DNA of 64,000 nucleotides from Lelliottia wanjuensis (GCF_030238365.1 NZ_JASSOT010000063.1:186001-250000), one strand, 5' to 3'; shown: positions 19,563-30,741, numbered from the stretch's first letter. The notes: a model not told the origin generated them from the sequence alone. Translations and numbers: made by a program.

Positions 19563-20227
19563 GACATGGAAAAATATTCACCCTCACTCTGATGCTGACG
19601 ACAACAGCCTGCCATTCCAGCATCCCACCCTCTTCGGAAGAAGCAGGAGAAATGCCTTACGGAAAATGGGGTTTCGTTTTTTTCACACCTAAGGAACTGC
19701 CCGCTTTCGTCAATTATGTTGGTATTATCGACGAAAACAACATCCTCTATTCATTCAGAAATTTAGACAGTACAGATGAGGATGATGCAAGTGTTTCCTC
19801 GTGGGATAAAAGGTACATGCGTTTTGCAATGTTTAACAAAGCACTTCATCCCCCCGTAAACATGCTGTTTTGCTGGGATTCCATTATTGATAAACGCAGC
19901 TATGAAACGAGAATTACTCTTCCTAAATCGGTGCGTACGCAAATGAGTGTGTCGACAGGGGTAGATATATTCGGCGAAAAGGCATGGTACAGCACGATGT
20001 TATTTGGTCTGGCTCCTGAGGGTAAGGTCAGAATCTGGCTCCAAAATAGTGGTGGGGGTGACAATCTTCTCGTGCAACCAGAAAAAATAACTACATTGTC
20101 TGGAGATAAACTGGATGGCTGTAAAGGTATTAGCCGCCTTGAGATGTCTTATACCATCCCTGATGGATACGACCAAAGCATCAAAAATTTCATCAAAGGC
20201 AAAACCTATCCGTACGGAAAATGGTAA
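19559..20227 (+). CDS. DUF2931-family lipoprotein, probable immunity to the Hcp-Tle1 effector
   Basis: 222 residues with a lipoprotein-like signal: MRHGKIFTLTLMLTTTAC, cysteine 18 as likely lipidation site, though position -3 is Thr rather than Leu. The mature part (MPYGKWGFVFFTPKELPAFVNYV; MLFCWDSIIDKRSYET; LAPEGKVRIWLQNSGG; FIKGKTYPYGKW) is the DUF2931 family, often found beside T6SS lipase effectors. Periplasmic lipoproteins are the usual immunity partners of Tle phospholipases. Its start overlaps the effector stop (ATGA), so both are made together. The immunity role is inferred from context. Confidence 0.82.
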   Translation: MRHGKIFTLTLMLTTTACHSSIPPSSEEAGEMPYGKWGFVFFTPKELPAFVNYVGIIDENNILYSFRNLDSTDEDDASVSSWDKRYMRFAMFNKALHPPVNMLFCWDSIIDKRSYETRITLPKSVRTQMSVSTGVDIFGEKAWYSTMLFGLAPEGKVRIWLQNSGGGDNLLVQPEKITTLSGDKLDGCKGISRLEMSYTIPDGYDQSIKNFIKGKTYPYGKW

Positions 20228-20245
20228 GGTGAGATACAGCAGATT

Positions 20246-20273
20246 AGCGCGTATAAAACCTCTTATACGCGCT
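20246..20273. terminator. Stem-loop between the effector pair and lpxM
   Basis: AGCGCGTATAA and TTATACGCGCT form an 11-bp stem with a six-base loop between the convergent genes. No strong T-run follows on either strand, so terminator strength is uncertain. Confidence 0.5.
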
Positions 20274-20279
20274 TAGCGT

Positions 20280-21251
20280 CTATCGCTTAGGGTACAACTC
20301 ATTGCGCTTATACGGCTCAGTCTCACCGGGCTTGCGCGTCTTGAGAAGCTTCAGGATCCAGGTGTACTGCTCGAGATGCGGACCCACGAAAATTTCGACC
20401 TCTTCGTTCATCCGGCGCGCGATGGTATTGTCGTCTGCTTCCAGCAGGTCATCCATCGGCGGGCGCACTTCGATGGTCAGGCGATGGGTTTTGCCGTCGT
20501 AAACAGGGAAAAGTGGCACCACGCGTGCGCGACAGACTTTCATCAGACGGCCAATCGCGGGCAGTGTCGCTTTATAGGTGGCAAAGAAATCCACAAATTC
20601 GCTGTGCTCAGCCCCGTGATCCTGATCCGGCAGGTAGTAACCCCAGTAGCCTTCACGCACTGACTTGATGAACGGTTTGATCCCGTCGTTACGCGCATGC
20701 AGTCGGCCACCGAAACGGCGGCGGACGGTGTTCCAGACGTAGTCGAAGATTTTGTTGCCCTGGTTGTGGAACATGGCCGCCATCTTCTGCCCCTGCGAGG
20801 CCATCAGCATGGCCGGAATATCCACGCCCCAGCCGTGCGGCACGAGGAAGATCACCTTTTCGTCGTTGCGACGCATCTCCTCAATAATATCCAGCCCTTT
20901 CCAGTCCACGCGATCCTTAATCTTGTCCGGCCCGCGTAGCGCCAGCTCGCCCATCATCGCCATCGCCTGCGGCGCAGTGGTGAACATGGCGTCGATAATC
21001 GCTTCCCGCTCGGCGTCGCTTTTTTCCGGGAAACAGTAGAAGAGATTAATTTGCGCACGACGGCGCGCGCTTTTGCCCACTCGGCCGGCGATCAGGCCGA
21101 TTTTTCCAAGGACCGGATCGCGCACGGAAGCAGGAAGCAGTGCGATGCCCGCAAACGCATAAACGCCCAGCCAGGCGCCCCAGTTGCGCGGATGGCGAAA
21201 AGATTTCTCAAACTCGGGAATGAATTCACTATTGTTTTTTTGGGTTTCCAT
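20280..21251 (-). CDS. lpxM: Lipid A biosynthesis myristoyltransferase
   Basis: 323 residues, same as E. coli LpxM (MsbB). It adds the secondary myristoyl chain to penta-acylated Kdo2-lipid A at the inner membrane. The catalytic HX4D-type motif is HGWGVD, an N-terminal hydrophobic anchor is at about 24-42 (WGAWLGVYAFAGIALLPA), and a basic surface segment (VGKSARRRAQINL) follows. In E. coli it directly follows pykA; here the Hcp-Tle1 pair separates them. Confidence 0.97.
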   Translation of the reverse strand: METQKNNSEFIPEFEKSFRHPRNWGAWLGVYAFAGIALLPASVRDPVLGKIGLIAGRVGKSARRRAQINLFYCFPEKSDAEREAIIDAMFTTAPQAMAMMGELALRGPDKIKDRVDWKGLDIIEEMRRNDEKVIFLVPHGWGVDIPAMLMASQGQKMAAMFHNQGNKIFDYVWNTVRRRFGGRLHARNDGIKPFIKSVREGYWGYYLPDQDHGAEHSEFVDFFATYKATLPAIGRLMKVCRARVVPLFPVYDGKTHRLTIEVRPPMDDLLEADDNTIARRMNEEVEIFVGPHLEQYTWILKLLKTRKPGETEPYKRNELYPKR

Positions 21252-21320
21252 GCGGGTTCCAGGGTCTGGTGAAGCTAAAAATAATCATCAGTTAGTGTAG
21301 CGAGGCAGGCTGCATCGCAC

Positions 21321-21356
21321 AAAAGAAAAAGCCGGCGCATCTCTGCACCGGCTTTA
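21321..21356 (-). terminator. Terminator of mepM
   Basis: On the minus strand, AAAGCCGGTGC pairs with GCGCCGGCTTT and is followed by TTCTTTT, 14 bp after the mepM stop. Confidence 0.85.
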
Positions 21357-21369
21357 AGATAACAAAAGG

Positions 21370-22689
21370 TTAGTCGAAGCGCAGTTGCGGCATAACCTCT
21401 TTGACCTGAGCCAGATAATCGGTGCGGTCTTTACCGGTCAGACCTTCGGTGCGCGGCAGTTTCGCCGTCAGCGGGTTCACGGCCTGCTGGTTAATCCACA
21501 CTTCATAGTGCAGGTGCGGGCCCGTAGAGCGGCCGGTGTTGCCCGACAGCGCGATACGGTCGCCGCGTTTCACTTTCTGACCCGGCTGGACCAGCAGTTT
21601 GCGCAGGTGCATGTAGCGGGTGGTGTAGGTGCGACCGTGACGAACGGCGACGTAGTACCCTGCCGCGCCGCTGCGTTTGGCGATAACCACTTCACCGTCA
21701 CCGACAGAGAGCACTGGCGTGCCCTGCGGCATCGCGAAGTCAACGCCACGGTGCGGCGCCACGCGGCCCGTGACCGGGTTCAGACGACGCGGGTTAAAGT
21801 TGGATGAAACGCGGAACTGTTTCGCCGTCGGGAAGCGCAGGAAGCCTTTCGCCAGGCCCGTACCGTTGCGGTCGTAGAACTTACCGTCTTCAGCGCGGAT
21901 GGCGTAATAGTCTTTACCTTCAGAGCGCAGACGCACGCCCATCAGCTGGCTCTGCTCGCGCTTGCCGTCCAGCATTTCGCGGGACATCAGGATCGAGAAT
22001 TCGTCGCCTTTTTTCAGTTTGCGGAAGTCCATCTGCCACTGCATGGCCTTGATGACTGAGCTGATTTCACCGCTCGTTAACCCGGCTTCGCGCGCGCTGG
22101 CGACAAAGCTACCGCCCACGGTGCCTTTCAGCACATTGTTGACCCAGTCGCCCTGCTGCATTTCGCTGGTCATCTTGAAACCGTTTTCAGTACGATCGTA
22201 GGTACGGGTTTCGCGACGCGAGACTTCCCAGGTCAGACGCTGTAAATCGCCATCGCTGGTGAGTGTCCAGGAGAGTTGCTGACCAATTTTCAGGTTACGC
22301 AGATCTTTATCGGATGCGGCGAGCTGGCTGATATCACCCATCTCAATACCGTACTGGTTGAGCACGCTGCTCAGGGTATCGCCCGTCGAGACAACATACT
22401 CGTGGATGCCCGCTTCGTTCGCGGTTTTGTCATCCAGCTCATCCTGAGGAATGGCCTCGTCTTCCTGAGCGGCCTGATCGATAGGCTCACTGGCATCGGG
22501 CAGCAAGGAGCGGATTTCGCTCTTTTCCAGTTCGATGGTTTTAATGATGGGGGCTGAATGTGGGTGGTACACATAGGGCCGCCAGACGGCGACCGCTAAT
22601 GTAAGAACTGTAAGGGACCCCAGCATAACGCGGTGGGGTCGAGGCAGATTATTAAATGCCAGGGCGACAGAGCGGGCTATCTGTTGCAC
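21370..22689 (-). CDS. mepM: Murein DD-endopeptidase MepM
   Basis: 439 residues. It cuts D-Ala-mDAP cross-links in peptidoglycan to allow insertion of new strands. A single membrane anchor lies near residues 20-40, then a LysM domain (VSTGDTLSSVLNQYG), an OapA-like region, and a C-terminal M23/LytM peptidase with zinc ligands in PHRGVDFA and HLHYEVW. It lies 15 bp downstream of znuA on the same strand, as in E. coli, so read-through from znuA is possible. Confidence 0.96.
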   Translation of the reverse strand: MQQIARSVALAFNNLPRPHRVMLGSLTVLTLAVAVWRPYVYHPHSAPIIKTIELEKSEIRSLLPDASEPIDQAAQEDEAIPQDELDDKTANEAGIHEYVVSTGDTLSSVLNQYGIEMGDISQLAASDKDLRNLKIGQQLSWTLTSDGDLQRLTWEVSRRETRTYDRTENGFKMTSEMQQGDWVNNVLKGTVGGSFVASAREAGLTSGEISSVIKAMQWQMDFRKLKKGDEFSILMSREMLDGKREQSQLMGVRLRSEGKDYYAIRAEDGKFYDRNGTGLAKGFLRFPTAKQFRVSSNFNPRRLNPVTGRVAPHRGVDFAMPQGTPVLSVGDGEVVIAKRSGAAGYYVAVRHGRTYTTRYMHLRKLLVQPGQKVKRGDRIALSGNTGRSTGPHLHYEVWINQQAVNPLTAKLPRTEGLTGKDRTDYLAQVKEVMPQLRFD

Positions 22690-22704
22690 GTGTTCACTTC
22701 CTCG

Positions 22705-23649
22705 TTAATCTCCTTTCAGGCAGCTCGAATACTGGTTCGCCAATTGGCTGAGGAACTGCGAATAACTCGCCTTGCTCAGCTGAATATTGGTTCCAAGCGG
22801 GTCCAGGGTCCCCATGCGCACGGACGTTCCCCTGGCCACGGCTTCAACGACCGCTGGCCTGAACTGTGGCTCAGCAAAAACGCATGTCGCTTTTTGCTCA
22901 ACCAACTGTGTTCTGATTTCATGTAAACGCTGCGCACCAGGCTGAATTTCCGGGTTGACGGTAAAGTGACCCAGCGGGGTCAGGCCGTAGTGTTTTTCGT
23001 AGTAGCCATAGGCATCATGAAAAACGAAATACCCTTTTCCTTTCAACGGTGCGAGCTCGTTACCCACCTGCTTATCGGTTGCGGCTAATTGTGCCTCAAA
23101 ATCCTTCAGGTTGGCGTCTAGTTTGGCTCGACTTTGCGGCATAAGTTCCACTAATTTGTCATGGATTGCAACCGCTGAGAGCCGCGCTATCTCTGGGGAG
23201 AGCCAAAGATGCATGTTGTACTCGCCATGATGGTGATGGTCGTCACCTTTTTCGCCCTCGGCGTGATCATGGTCGTGATCGCCATCGTCGTCGTCAGCCC
23301 CTTTCATGAGCAGCGGTTTCACACCGGAAAGCTCGGCGATGGTCACCTGTTTTTGCGGCGGAACTTTGCTTGCGGACTTTTGCATGAAGGCTTCCATCTC
23401 AGGACCAATCCACACCACTAAGTCCGCGTTCTGTAAGCGTTTTACATCGGATGGGCGCAGAGAATAATCATGCTCGGAGGCCCCGTCAGGCAGTAAAACC
23501 TGGGTTTCTGTCACGCCATCGGCAATGGCCGAAGCGATGAATCCCAGTGGTTTAAGCGAAGCGACAACGGCGGCGTTAACATCTTGTGCTGCTGAACCCC
23601 AAAGGCCAGCGGATAATGCTGCGAAAAGAAGCGTATTTTTATGTAACAT
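22705..23649 (-). CDS. znuA: Zinc ABC transporter, periplasmic binding protein ZnuA
   Basis: 314 residues with a signal peptide ([20 protein letters not shown]...). It captures Zn2+ in the periplasm for ZnuBC. The zinc site residues include His in [19 protein letters not shown] and VFHDAYGY. The flexible loop at about 118-142 is very rich in His and Asp ([19 protein letters not shown]), as in enterobacterial ZnuA. Divergent from znuCB with a Zur box between. Confidence 0.97.
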   Translation of the reverse strand: MLHKNTLLFAALSAGLWGSAAQDVNAAVVASLKPLGFIASAIADGVTETQVLLPDGASEHDYSLRPSDVKRLQNADLVVWIGPEMEAFMQKSASKVPPQKQVTIAELSGVKPLLMKGADDDDGDHDHDHAEGEKGDDHHHHGEYNMHLWLSPEIARLSAVAIHDKLVELMPQSRAKLDANLKDFEAQLAATDKQVGNELAPLKGKGYFVFHDAYGYYEKHYGLTPLGHFTVNPEIQPGAQRLHEIRTQLVEQKATCVFAEPQFRPAVVEAVARGTSVRMGTLDPLGTNIQLSKASYSQFLSQLANQYSSCLKGD

Positions 23650-23679
23650 AATGCAACTTATGATCGTAATGAATGCGTG

Positions 23680-23700
23680 GAATGTGATATTATAACATTC
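23680..23700. promoter_or_regulatory. Zur box between znuA and znuC
   Basis: GAATGTGATATTATAACATTC is a near-perfect palindrome matching the enterobacterial Zur site (GTTATAWTATAAC core). It lies 31 bp from znuA and 27 bp from znuC and can repress both when zinc is sufficient. Confidence 0.9.
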
Positions 23701-23726
23701 GTTGACTTCTGCAAGCTTAAATTGAC

Positions 23727-24482
23727 ATGACGAATTTAGTTTCTCTCGAAAATATCTCGGTTTCTTTTGGTCAGCGCCGCGTCCTCTCTGACGTATCGCT
23801 GGACCTCAAACCCGGCAAAATTTTAACTTTGCTCGGCCCAAACGGCGCGGGCAAATCGACGCTGGTGCGCGTGGTTCTCGGGCTGGTAGCACCTGATTCA
23901 GGCGTCATCAAGCGTGACGACAAGCTGCGAATCGGCTACGTCCCGCAAAAAATTCATCTCGACGCCACCCTGCCCTTAACGGTGGGTCGTTTTCTGCGAC
24001 TGCGTCCGGGCACCCGTAAAGACGATATCCTTCCCGCGCTGAAGCGCGTTCAGGCCGGGCATCTGGTCGAAGCGCCGATGCAGAAACTCTCCGGCGGTGA
24101 AACCCAGCGCGTTCTGCTGGCACGCGCCTTGCTGAGCAAGCCGCAGCTGCTGGTACTCGACGAGCCAACCCAGGGCGTCGACGTCAATGGCCAGGTCGCC
24201 CTGTACGACCTGATCGATCAGCTGCGCCGCGAGCTGGACTGCGCCGTCCTGATGGTGTCGCACGACCTCCACCTGGTGATGGCGAAGACCGACGAAGTGC
24301 TGTGTCTGAATCACCACATCTGCTGCTCCGGCACGCCGGAAGTGGTGTCGATGCATCCTGAATTTATCTCCATGTTTGGCTCTCGCGGGGCCGAACAGCT
24401 GGGGATTTATCGCCACAACCATAATCATCGCCATGATTTACAGGGACGGATTGTCCTGCGTCGGGGAAATGGACACTCATGA
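23727..24482 (+). CDS. znuC: Zinc ABC transporter ATP-binding protein ZnuC
   Basis: 251 residues. ATPase of the ZnuABC importer: Walker [10 protein letters not shown], signature LSGGETQR, Walker [11 protein letters not shown], and the switch His in VSHDLH. The C-terminus is His-rich ([11 protein letters not shown]), typical of ZnuC. It overlaps znuB by four bases. Confidence 0.98.
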   Translation: MTNLVSLENISVSFGQRRVLSDVSLDLKPGKILTLLGPNGAGKSTLVRVVLGLVAPDSGVIKRDDKLRIGYVPQKIHLDATLPLTVGRFLRLRPGTRKDDILPALKRVQAGHLVEAPMQKLSGGETQRVLLARALLSKPQLLVLDEPTQGVDVNGQVALYDLIDQLRRELDCAVLMVSHDLHLVMAKTDEVLCLNHHICCSGTPEVVSMHPEFISMFGSRGAEQLGIYRHNHNHRHDLQGRIVLRRGNGHS

Positions 24483-25264
24483 TTGAATTGTTATTACCCG
24501 GCTGGTTAGCCGGGGTGATGCTCGCTTGTGCCGCGGGCCCGCTGGGCTCTTTTGTTGTCTGGCGCCGGATGTCCTATTTTGGCGATACTCTGGCCCATGC
24601 CTCATTGCTGGGCGTGGCCTTTGGCCTGCTGCTGAATGTGAACCCGTTCTACGCGGTGATTGCTGTGACGCTGCTGCTCGCCGCCGGTCTGGTGTGGCTT
24701 GAGAAGCGCCCTCACCTCGCGGTGGATACATTACTGGGGATTATGGCCCACAGTGCGCTGTCGCTCGGTCTGGTGGTGGTGAGCCTGATGTCGAACATTC
24801 GCGTCGATTTAATGGCGTATCTGTTTGGCGACCTGCTGGCGGTGACGCCAGAAGATCTGATCTCTATCGCCATTGGCGTGGCAATCGTGCTCGGGATTTT
24901 GCTGTGGCAATGGCGCAACCTGCTGGCGATGACCGTCAGTGCTGATTTGGCCTTTGTGGATGGCGTTAAACTGCAGCGCGTGAAGCTGCTGCTGATGCTG
25001 GTGACCGCATTGACGATTGGGGTGGCGATGAAGTTTGTCGGCGCGCTGATTATTACGTCGCTGCTGATTATCCCGGCCGCAACCGCGCGTCGTTTCGCCC
25101 GTACGCCGGAGCAAATGGCGGGTGTGGCGGTGATTGTCGGCATCATTGCCGTGACCGGTGGATTAACCTTCTCGGCGTTTTACGACACGCCAGCCGGCCC
25201 GTCAGTGGTGCTGTGCGCTGCACTGATGTTTATCTTCAGTATGATGAAGAAACCCGCGAGCTAA
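24479..25264 (+). CDS. znuB: Zinc ABC transporter permease ZnuB
   Basis: 261 residues, the membrane channel of the zinc importer with about eight hydrophobic spans, the ABC-3 family. It starts inside the znuC stop (ATGA). [14 protein letters not shown] is the conserved segment near the coupling region and [17 protein letters not shown] is near the C-terminal half. Confidence 0.98.
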   Translation: MIELLLPGWLAGVMLACAAGPLGSFVVWRRMSYFGDTLAHASLLGVAFGLLLNVNPFYAVIAVTLLLAAGLVWLEKRPHLAVDTLLGIMAHSALSLGLVVVSLMSNIRVDLMAYLFGDLLAVTPEDLISIAIGVAIVLGILLWQWRNLLAMTVSADLAFVDGVKLQRVKLLLMLVTALTIGVAMKFVGALIITSLLIIPAATARRFARTPEQMAGVAVIVGIIAVTGGLTFSAFYDTPAGPSVVLCAALMFIFSMMKKPAS

Positions 25265-25272
25265 CTGTTTTC

Positions 25273-25350
25273 CCCGGTGGCGCTGCGCGTACCGGGCGAC
25301 ATGTTTCATTGTAGGCCGGATAAGGCGTTAGCCGACATCCGGCTTTTTTT
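25273..25350. repeat. BIME (paired REP) with terminator between znuB and ruvB
   Basis: Two inverted REP-like units: CCCCGGTGGCGCTGCGCGTACCGGG (partial) and GTAGGCCGGATAAGGCGTTAG...ATCCGGC. The second stem is followed by seven T (25344-25350), so it can also terminate znuCB. Confidence 0.75.
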
Positions 25351-25360
25351 CGGCTGCGAA

Positions 25361-26374
<1,014 letters not shown>

Positions 26375-26382
26375 CTACTACC

Positions 26383-26994
26383 TCACAATGCCGCGCGGAG
26401 CGCTTCACGAATCAGGGTTTCACTGCTGGCATCCGGTTTGGCGATTTTGCTCACCATCCGGCTGGCTTCCTGTGGTTTATAGCCCAGCGCCACCAGCGCA
26501 GCCACCGCTTCTTGCTCTGCGTCGTCATCCGTCGGACCGTTCGGCGAGGTCAGCACCAGATCGGACGCAGGTGTGAACAGGTCGCCATGCAGACCCTTGA
26601 AGCGGTCTTTCATTTCGACGATCAGGCGTTCAGCGGTTTTTTTGCCGATGCCCGGGAGTTTGATAAGCGCAGCGGGATCTTCACGCTCAACGGCATTCAC
26701 AAACTGCTGCGCCGACATGCCGGACAAAATCGCCAGCGCCAGCTTAGGCCCGACGCCGTTGGTTTTAATCAGCTCGCGGAACAACATGCGTTCCTGCTTG
26801 TTATTAAAGCCATACAGAAGCTGGGCATCTTCACGCACCACGAACTGGGTGAAAACAATCGCCTCTTTACCCGACTCCGGAAGTTCATAGAAACAGGTCA
26901 TCGGCATATGGACTTCATACCCCACGCCTCCCGCTTCCAGCAGAACTAACGGGGGTTGTTTTTCAATGATGATGCCTCTGAGTCTGCCAATCAC
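26383..26994 (-). CDS. ruvA: Holliday junction DNA helicase subunit RuvA
   Basis: 203 residues. An N-terminal OB fold ([15 protein letters not shown]), two helix-hairpin-helix motifs ([32 protein letters not shown]) and a C-terminal RuvB-binding domain ([16 protein letters not shown]) are intact. It binds four-way junctions as a tetramer. First gene of ruvAB, with a LexA box in its promoter. Confidence 0.98.
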   Translation of the reverse strand: MIGRLRGIIIEKQPPLVLLEAGGVGYEVHMPMTCFYELPESGKEAIVFTQFVVREDAQLLYGFNNKQERMLFRELIKTNGVGPKLALAILSGMSAQQFVNAVEREDPAALIKLPGIGKKTAERLIVEMKDRFKGLHGDLFTPASDLVLTSPNGPTDDDAEQEAVAALVALGYKPQEASRMVSKIAKPDASSETLIREALRAAL

Positions 26995-27032
26995 ATGATG
27001 CTCCTGCGTGAGATGCGAAATTAACTTCCGTC

Positions 27033-27038
27033 ATCATA
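27033..27038 (-). promoter_or_regulatory. -10 of the ruvAB promoter
   Basis: TATGAT on the minus strand lies 39 bp before the ruvA start. Seventeen bases upstream the candidate -35 (TGGATA) falls inside the LexA box. Confidence 0.6.
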
Positions 27039-27039
27039 A

Positions 27040-27064
27040 AAAAAGGCTGGATGTTTATCCAGCC
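27040..27064 (-). terminator. LexA box inside the ruvC terminator hairpin
   Basis: CTGGATGTTTATCCAG (27047-27062) is a perfect CTG-N10-CAG SOS box for ruvAB. The same bases form the stem GGCTGGAT/ATCCAGCC followed by T7 on the minus strand, a rho-independent terminator for the upstream yebC-ruvC transcript. Confidence 0.85.
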
Positions 27065-27074
27065 TGATTTGTGA

Positions 27075-27596
27075 TTATCGTAACCGGCCTCGCGCCAGAT
27101 TGAGCCTCGAATCGCTCATTTGCATGGCGTTTTGGCTCACATGGCAGTGGGTTATCGCAATTGCCAGCGCATCGGCGGCATCCGCCTGCGGGTTGGCCGG
27201 GAGTTTAAGCAAGGTCCGCACCATGTGCTGGACCTGCACTTTATCTGCCCCGCCATTGCCCACCACCGTCTGTTTGACCTGACGCGCCGCGTATTCGAAC
27301 ACCGGCAAATCCTGGTTGACCGCCGCGACAATCGCCACGCCGCGCGCCTGGCCCAGCTTTAACGCCGAGTCGGCATTTTTCGCCATAAAGACCTGCTCAA
27401 TGGCAAAAAAGTCGGGCTGAAACTGGGTGATGATTTCCGACACGCCCGCGTAAATGAGTTTCAGGCGCGACGGTAAATCATCGACTTTGGTGCGAATACA
27501 GCCGCTGCCGAGGTAGGTCAGCTGGCGACCCACCTGGCGGATAACGCCGTAACCGGTGATACGTGAGCCGGGGTCAATCCCGAGAATAATCGACAT
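27075..27596 (-). CDS. ruvC: Crossover junction endodeoxyribonuclease RuvC
   Basis: Start taken at the ATG at 27596 ([12 protein letters not shown]), giving 173 residues as in E. coli; a GTG one codon earlier is possible. RuvC is the Holliday-junction resolvase. Catalytic acids are Asp8 (IDPGS), the Glu of AIEQVF, and the two Asp of [11 protein letters not shown]. In E. coli yebB lies between ruvC and ruvA; here it is missing and ruvC ends just before the ruvA promoter. Confidence 0.97.
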   Translation of the reverse strand: MSIILGIDPGSRITGYGVIRQVGRQLTYLGSGCIRTKVDDLPSRLKLIYAGVSEIITQFQPDFFAIEQVFMAKNADSALKLGQARGVAIVAAVNQDLPVFEYAARQVKQTVVGNGGADKVQVQHMVRTLLKLPANPQADAADALAIAITHCHVSQNAMQMSDSRLNLARGRLR

Positions 27597-27630
27597 CACG
27601 CGTCTCCGGTTAGAGGTTCAATGACTCTCA

Positions 27631-28371
27631 TTAGAGAGTCGCGGCGACCTCATCAGAGATCTCACCGTTATGATAAACTTCCTGCACGTCATCGCAGTCT
27701 TCGAGCATGTCGATCAGACGCAGCAGTTTTGGCGCGGTTTCCGCATCCATATCGGCTTTGGTCGATGGGATCATCGACACTTCAGCGTTGTCTGCTTTAA
27801 GACCTGCCGCTTCCAGCGCATCACGTACCGCGCCCATCTCTTCCCAGGCGGTGTAAACGTCAATCGCGCCGTCGTCGAAGGTCACCACGTCTTCTGCACC
27901 CGCTTCCAGCGCCGCTTCCATGATCACATCTTCGTCGCCTTTCTCGAAGGAGATCACGCCTTTTTTGCTGAACAGGTAAGCCACGGAACCGTCGGTGCCC
28001 AGGTTGCCACCGGTTTTGGTGAACGCATGGCGCACTTCGGCAACGGTACGGTTACGGTTGTCGGACAGACACTCAACCATGACCGCTGTACCGCCAGGGC
28101 CGTAACCTTCATAAATGATGGTTTCCATGTTCGCGTCGTCATCGCCGCCCACGCCACGTGCAATCGCACGGTTCAGGGTGTCACGCGTCATGTTGTTAGA
28201 CAGTGCTTTATCAATCGCTGCGCGCAGACGTGGGTTAGAACCCGCATCGCCGCCGCCCAGACGGGCTGCCGTCACCAGCTCGCGAATGATTTTGGTAAAG
28301 ATCTTACCGCGTTTGGCATCCTGTGCTGCTTTGCGATGCTTCGTGTTGGCCCACTTACTATGACCTGCCAT
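27631..28371 (-). CDS. yebC: YebC/PmpR-family protein
   Basis: 246 residues, the E. coli YebC length. The N-terminus [23 protein letters not shown] is the family hallmark. YebC proteins bind DNA as regulators in some bacteria, and a YebC subgroup helps ribosomes translate proline stretches; which applies here is not visible. The gene is 34 bp upstream of ruvC on the same strand. Confidence 0.96.
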   Translation of the reverse strand: MAGHSKWANTKHRKAAQDAKRGKIFTKIIRELVTAARLGGGDAGSNPRLRAAIDKALSNNMTRDTLNRAIARGVGGDDDANMETIIYEGYGPGGTAVMVECLSDNRNRTVAEVRHAFTKTGGNLGTDGSVAYLFSKKGVISFEKGDEDVIMEAALEAGAEDVVTFDDGAIDVYTAWEEMGAVRDALEAAGLKADNAEVSMIPSTKADMDAETAPKLLRLIDMLEDCDDVQEVYHNGEISDEVAATL

Positions 28372-28396
28372 AAAAAGTTCTCCATTTCCCGTCGCC

Positions 28397-28497
28397 TTTC
28401 AGCCCTCAGGTGCGTTGGCTGCGCCCGCTCGCACCCATCACTTACTGAAGTAAGCTCAGGGTGACTCTCGGTCTTGCCGCCTTCCTGAGAACTGAAA
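28397..28497. repeat. Imperfect palindromic intergenic repeat, copy 1
   Basis: The nudB-yebC gap is filled by a ~101-bp dyad. The ends are TTTCAG-CC-CTCAGG and the matching CCTGAG-AA-CTGAAA; the centre is CTTACTGAAGTAAG. The sequence GCGTTGGCTGCGCCCGCTCG...TGCCGCCTT is shared, with drift, with the dyad at 34665-34762 (other orientation). Confidence 0.75.
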
Positions 28498-28509
28498 TTC
28501 TTGGGAAAA

Positions 28510-28953
28510 CTAATTAACGTTAATTACAAATTCTTCAATCGCCTGCCGGTTGCTCCACGACTTGGTTAAGGTGGCCGCTTCGGCCGCCTCAACCCAGCGG
28601 TAGGTCAGGTGTTCGGTGAACACGATCTGCCGTTCATGGGGAAGCGCAAGACAGAACCACGATTCCTTATTGCGCTTAATTCCCGGAGCATAGCGATGAC
28701 GTAAATGGCTAAAAATTTCAAACTCCACCGTGCGCTGACAGTCCTTCAGGGTCAGTTGCTCCTGAGCAACATTAATGGTGACCTCTTCATTTACTTCACG
28801 CGCGGCGGCCTGCGACGCGGTTTCGCCCTCTTCCAGGCTGCCGGTAACCGACTGCCAGAAATCGGGATCGTCGCGCCGCTGTAACATCAGCACCCGCCTA
28901 GTGTCCTGCGCGTAAATCACCACTAAGACCGAAACGGGACGCTTATACTCCAT
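28510..28953 (-). CDS. nudB: Dihydroneopterin triphosphate diphosphatase
   Basis: 147 residues (E. coli 150). A Nudix hydrolase that removes pyrophosphate from dihydroneopterin triphosphate, the committing step of folate synthesis. The Nudix box is GSLEEGETASQAAAREVNEE. It follows aspS by one base and is probably co-transcribed with it. Confidence 0.96.
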   Translation of the reverse strand: MEYKRPVSVLVVIYAQDTRRVLMLQRRDDPDFWQSVTGSLEEGETASQAAAREVNEEVTINVAQEQLTLKDCQRTVEFEIFSHLRHRYAPGIKRNKESWFCLALPHERQIVFTEHLTYRWVEAAEAATLTKSWSNRQAIEEFVINVN

Positions 28954-28954
28954 A

Positions 28955-30727
28955 TCAGTTTTTCTCTTCCTTTTTCACCACGTCGATGCCCAACTCAGCC
29001 AGAGAGGCCGGGTTAGCAAAGCTTGGCGCTTCGGTCATCAGACACGCAGCGGCGGTGGTTTTTGGGAAGGCAATCACATCACGAATGTTATCCGTGCCGG
29101 TCAGAAGCATGGTCAGACGATCCAGACCAAACGCCAGACCCGCGTGCGGAGGCGTGCCGTATTTCAGGGCATCCAGAAGGAAGCCAAACTTCTCGCGCTG
29201 CTCTTGCTCGTTAATGCCCAGAATGCCGAACACGGTCTGCTGCATTTCGCCGCTGTGGATACGTACGGAACCGCCGCCCACTTCATAACCGTTAATCACC
29301 ATATCGTAGGCGTTCGCAACCGCCTCTTCCGGTGCAGCTTTCAGTTCGCTCGCGGTCATGTCTTTCGGTGCGGTGAACGGGTGGTGCATCGCCGTCAGGC
29401 CGCCTTCACCGTCATCTTCAAACATTGGGAAGTCGATCACCCAGAGCGGAGCCCATTTGGCTTCGTCAGTCAGGTTCAGGTCTTTACCCAGTTTGAGGCG
29501 CAGTGCGCCCAGCGCGTCGGCAACCACTTTCTTGTTGTCTGCGCCGAAGAAGATCATGTCGCCGTCCTGTGCGCCGGTGCGCTCAAGGATCGCTTCCACG
29601 ATGTCTGCGTTCAGGAATTTCGCCACCGGGCTGGTGATGCCTTCGATGCCTTTCGCACGTTCGGTGACTTTAATATAAGCCAGGCCTTTCGCGCCGTAGA
29701 TTTTGACGAAATTGCCGTAGTCATCAATTTGTTTACGGCTTAAGCTTGCACCGCCAGGTACGCGCAGAGCAGCCACACGACCTTTCGCATCGTTAGCCGG
29801 GTCTGAGAAGACCGCAAACTCAACCGCTTTCAGCAGGTCAGCAACGTCCACCAGCTCCATCGGGTTACGCAGGTCTGGTTTGTCAGAGCCGTAACGACGT
29901 TCCGCTTCGGCGAAGGTCATGATCGGGAAATCGCCCAGATCCACACCCTTCACATCCTGCCAAAGGCCGCGCACCAGCGCTTCCATGATTTCGCGCACCT
30001 GAGGTGCGGTCATGAAGGAGGTCTCGACGTCGATCTGGGTGAATTCAGGCTGACGGTCAGCGCGCAGGTCTTCGTCACGGAAGCATTTCACGATCTGATA
30101 GTAGCGGTCGAAACCGGACATCATCAGCAGCTGTTTGAACAGCTGTGGAGACTGCGGCAGCGCGTAGAACTTGCCTTTATGTACACGAGACGGAACCAGG
30201 TAATCGCGCGCGCCTTCCGGCGTGGCTTTGGTCAGCATCGGGGTTTCGATATCGAGGAAACCGTGGTCGTCCATGAAACGACGCACCAGGCTTGTGATCT
30301 TCGCGCGGGTTTTCAGGCGCTGAGCCATTTCCGGGCGACGCAGATCCAGATAGCGATATTTCAGACGCGCTTCTTCGGTGTTGACGTGGTTGGAGTCAAG
30401 CGGCAGCGATTCTGAACGGTTGATGATAGTCAGGTCGGACGCGAGCACTTCGATGGCACCCGTCGCCATATCGGCGTTGATATTTTTTTCGTCACGCGCA
30501 CGCACGGTGCCGGTGACCTGGATGCAGAACTCATTACGCAGTTCGGAGGCCAGTTTTAACGCGTCCGCACGATCCGGATCGAAGAACACCTGCACGATGC
30601 CTTCACGGTCACGCAAATCGATGAAGATAAGGCTACCGAGATCACGACGACGGTTGACCCAACCACACAGGGTCACCTGCTGTCCAACGTGGGACTGACG
30701 CAACTGCCCGCAATATTCTGTACGCAT
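28955..30727 (-). CDS. aspS: Aspartyl-tRNA synthetase
   Basis: 590 residues, as in E. coli. Class II synthetase: N-terminal OB-fold anticodon-binding domain ([23 protein letters not shown]), the catalytic core with motif 2 ([19 protein letters not shown]), a bacterial GAD insertion at about 285-420, and motif 3 ([12 protein letters not shown]). It charges tRNA-Asp. Confidence 0.98.
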   Translation of the reverse strand: MRTEYCGQLRQSHVGQQVTLCGWVNRRRDLGSLIFIDLRDREGIVQVFFDPDRADALKLASELRNEFCIQVTGTVRARDEKNINADMATGAIEVLASDLTIINRSESLPLDSNHVNTEEARLKYRYLDLRRPEMAQRLKTRAKITSLVRRFMDDHGFLDIETPMLTKATPEGARDYLVPSRVHKGKFYALPQSPQLFKQLLMMSGFDRYYQIVKCFRDEDLRADRQPEFTQIDVETSFMTAPQVREIMEALVRGLWQDVKGVDLGDFPIMTFAEAERRYGSDKPDLRNPMELVDVADLLKAVEFAVFSDPANDAKGRVAALRVPGGASLSRKQIDDYGNFVKIYGAKGLAYIKVTERAKGIEGITSPVAKFLNADIVEAILERTGAQDGDMIFFGADNKKVVADALGALRLKLGKDLNLTDEAKWAPLWVIDFPMFEDDGEGGLTAMHHPFTAPKDMTASELKAAPEEAVANAYDMVINGYEVGGGSVRIHSGEMQQTVFGILGINEQEQREKFGFLLDALKYGTPPHAGLAFGLDRLTMLLTGTDNIRDVIAFPKTTAAACLMTEAPSFANPASLAELGIDVVKKEEKN

Positions 30728-30741
30728 GAGATATCCCTTAA

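Noticed and set aside
17333..20279. Wider T6SS gene cluster
   Set aside because: Only the Hcp fusion and one lipoprotein gene are present; no TssB/C, VgrG, ClpV or baseplate genes on either side.
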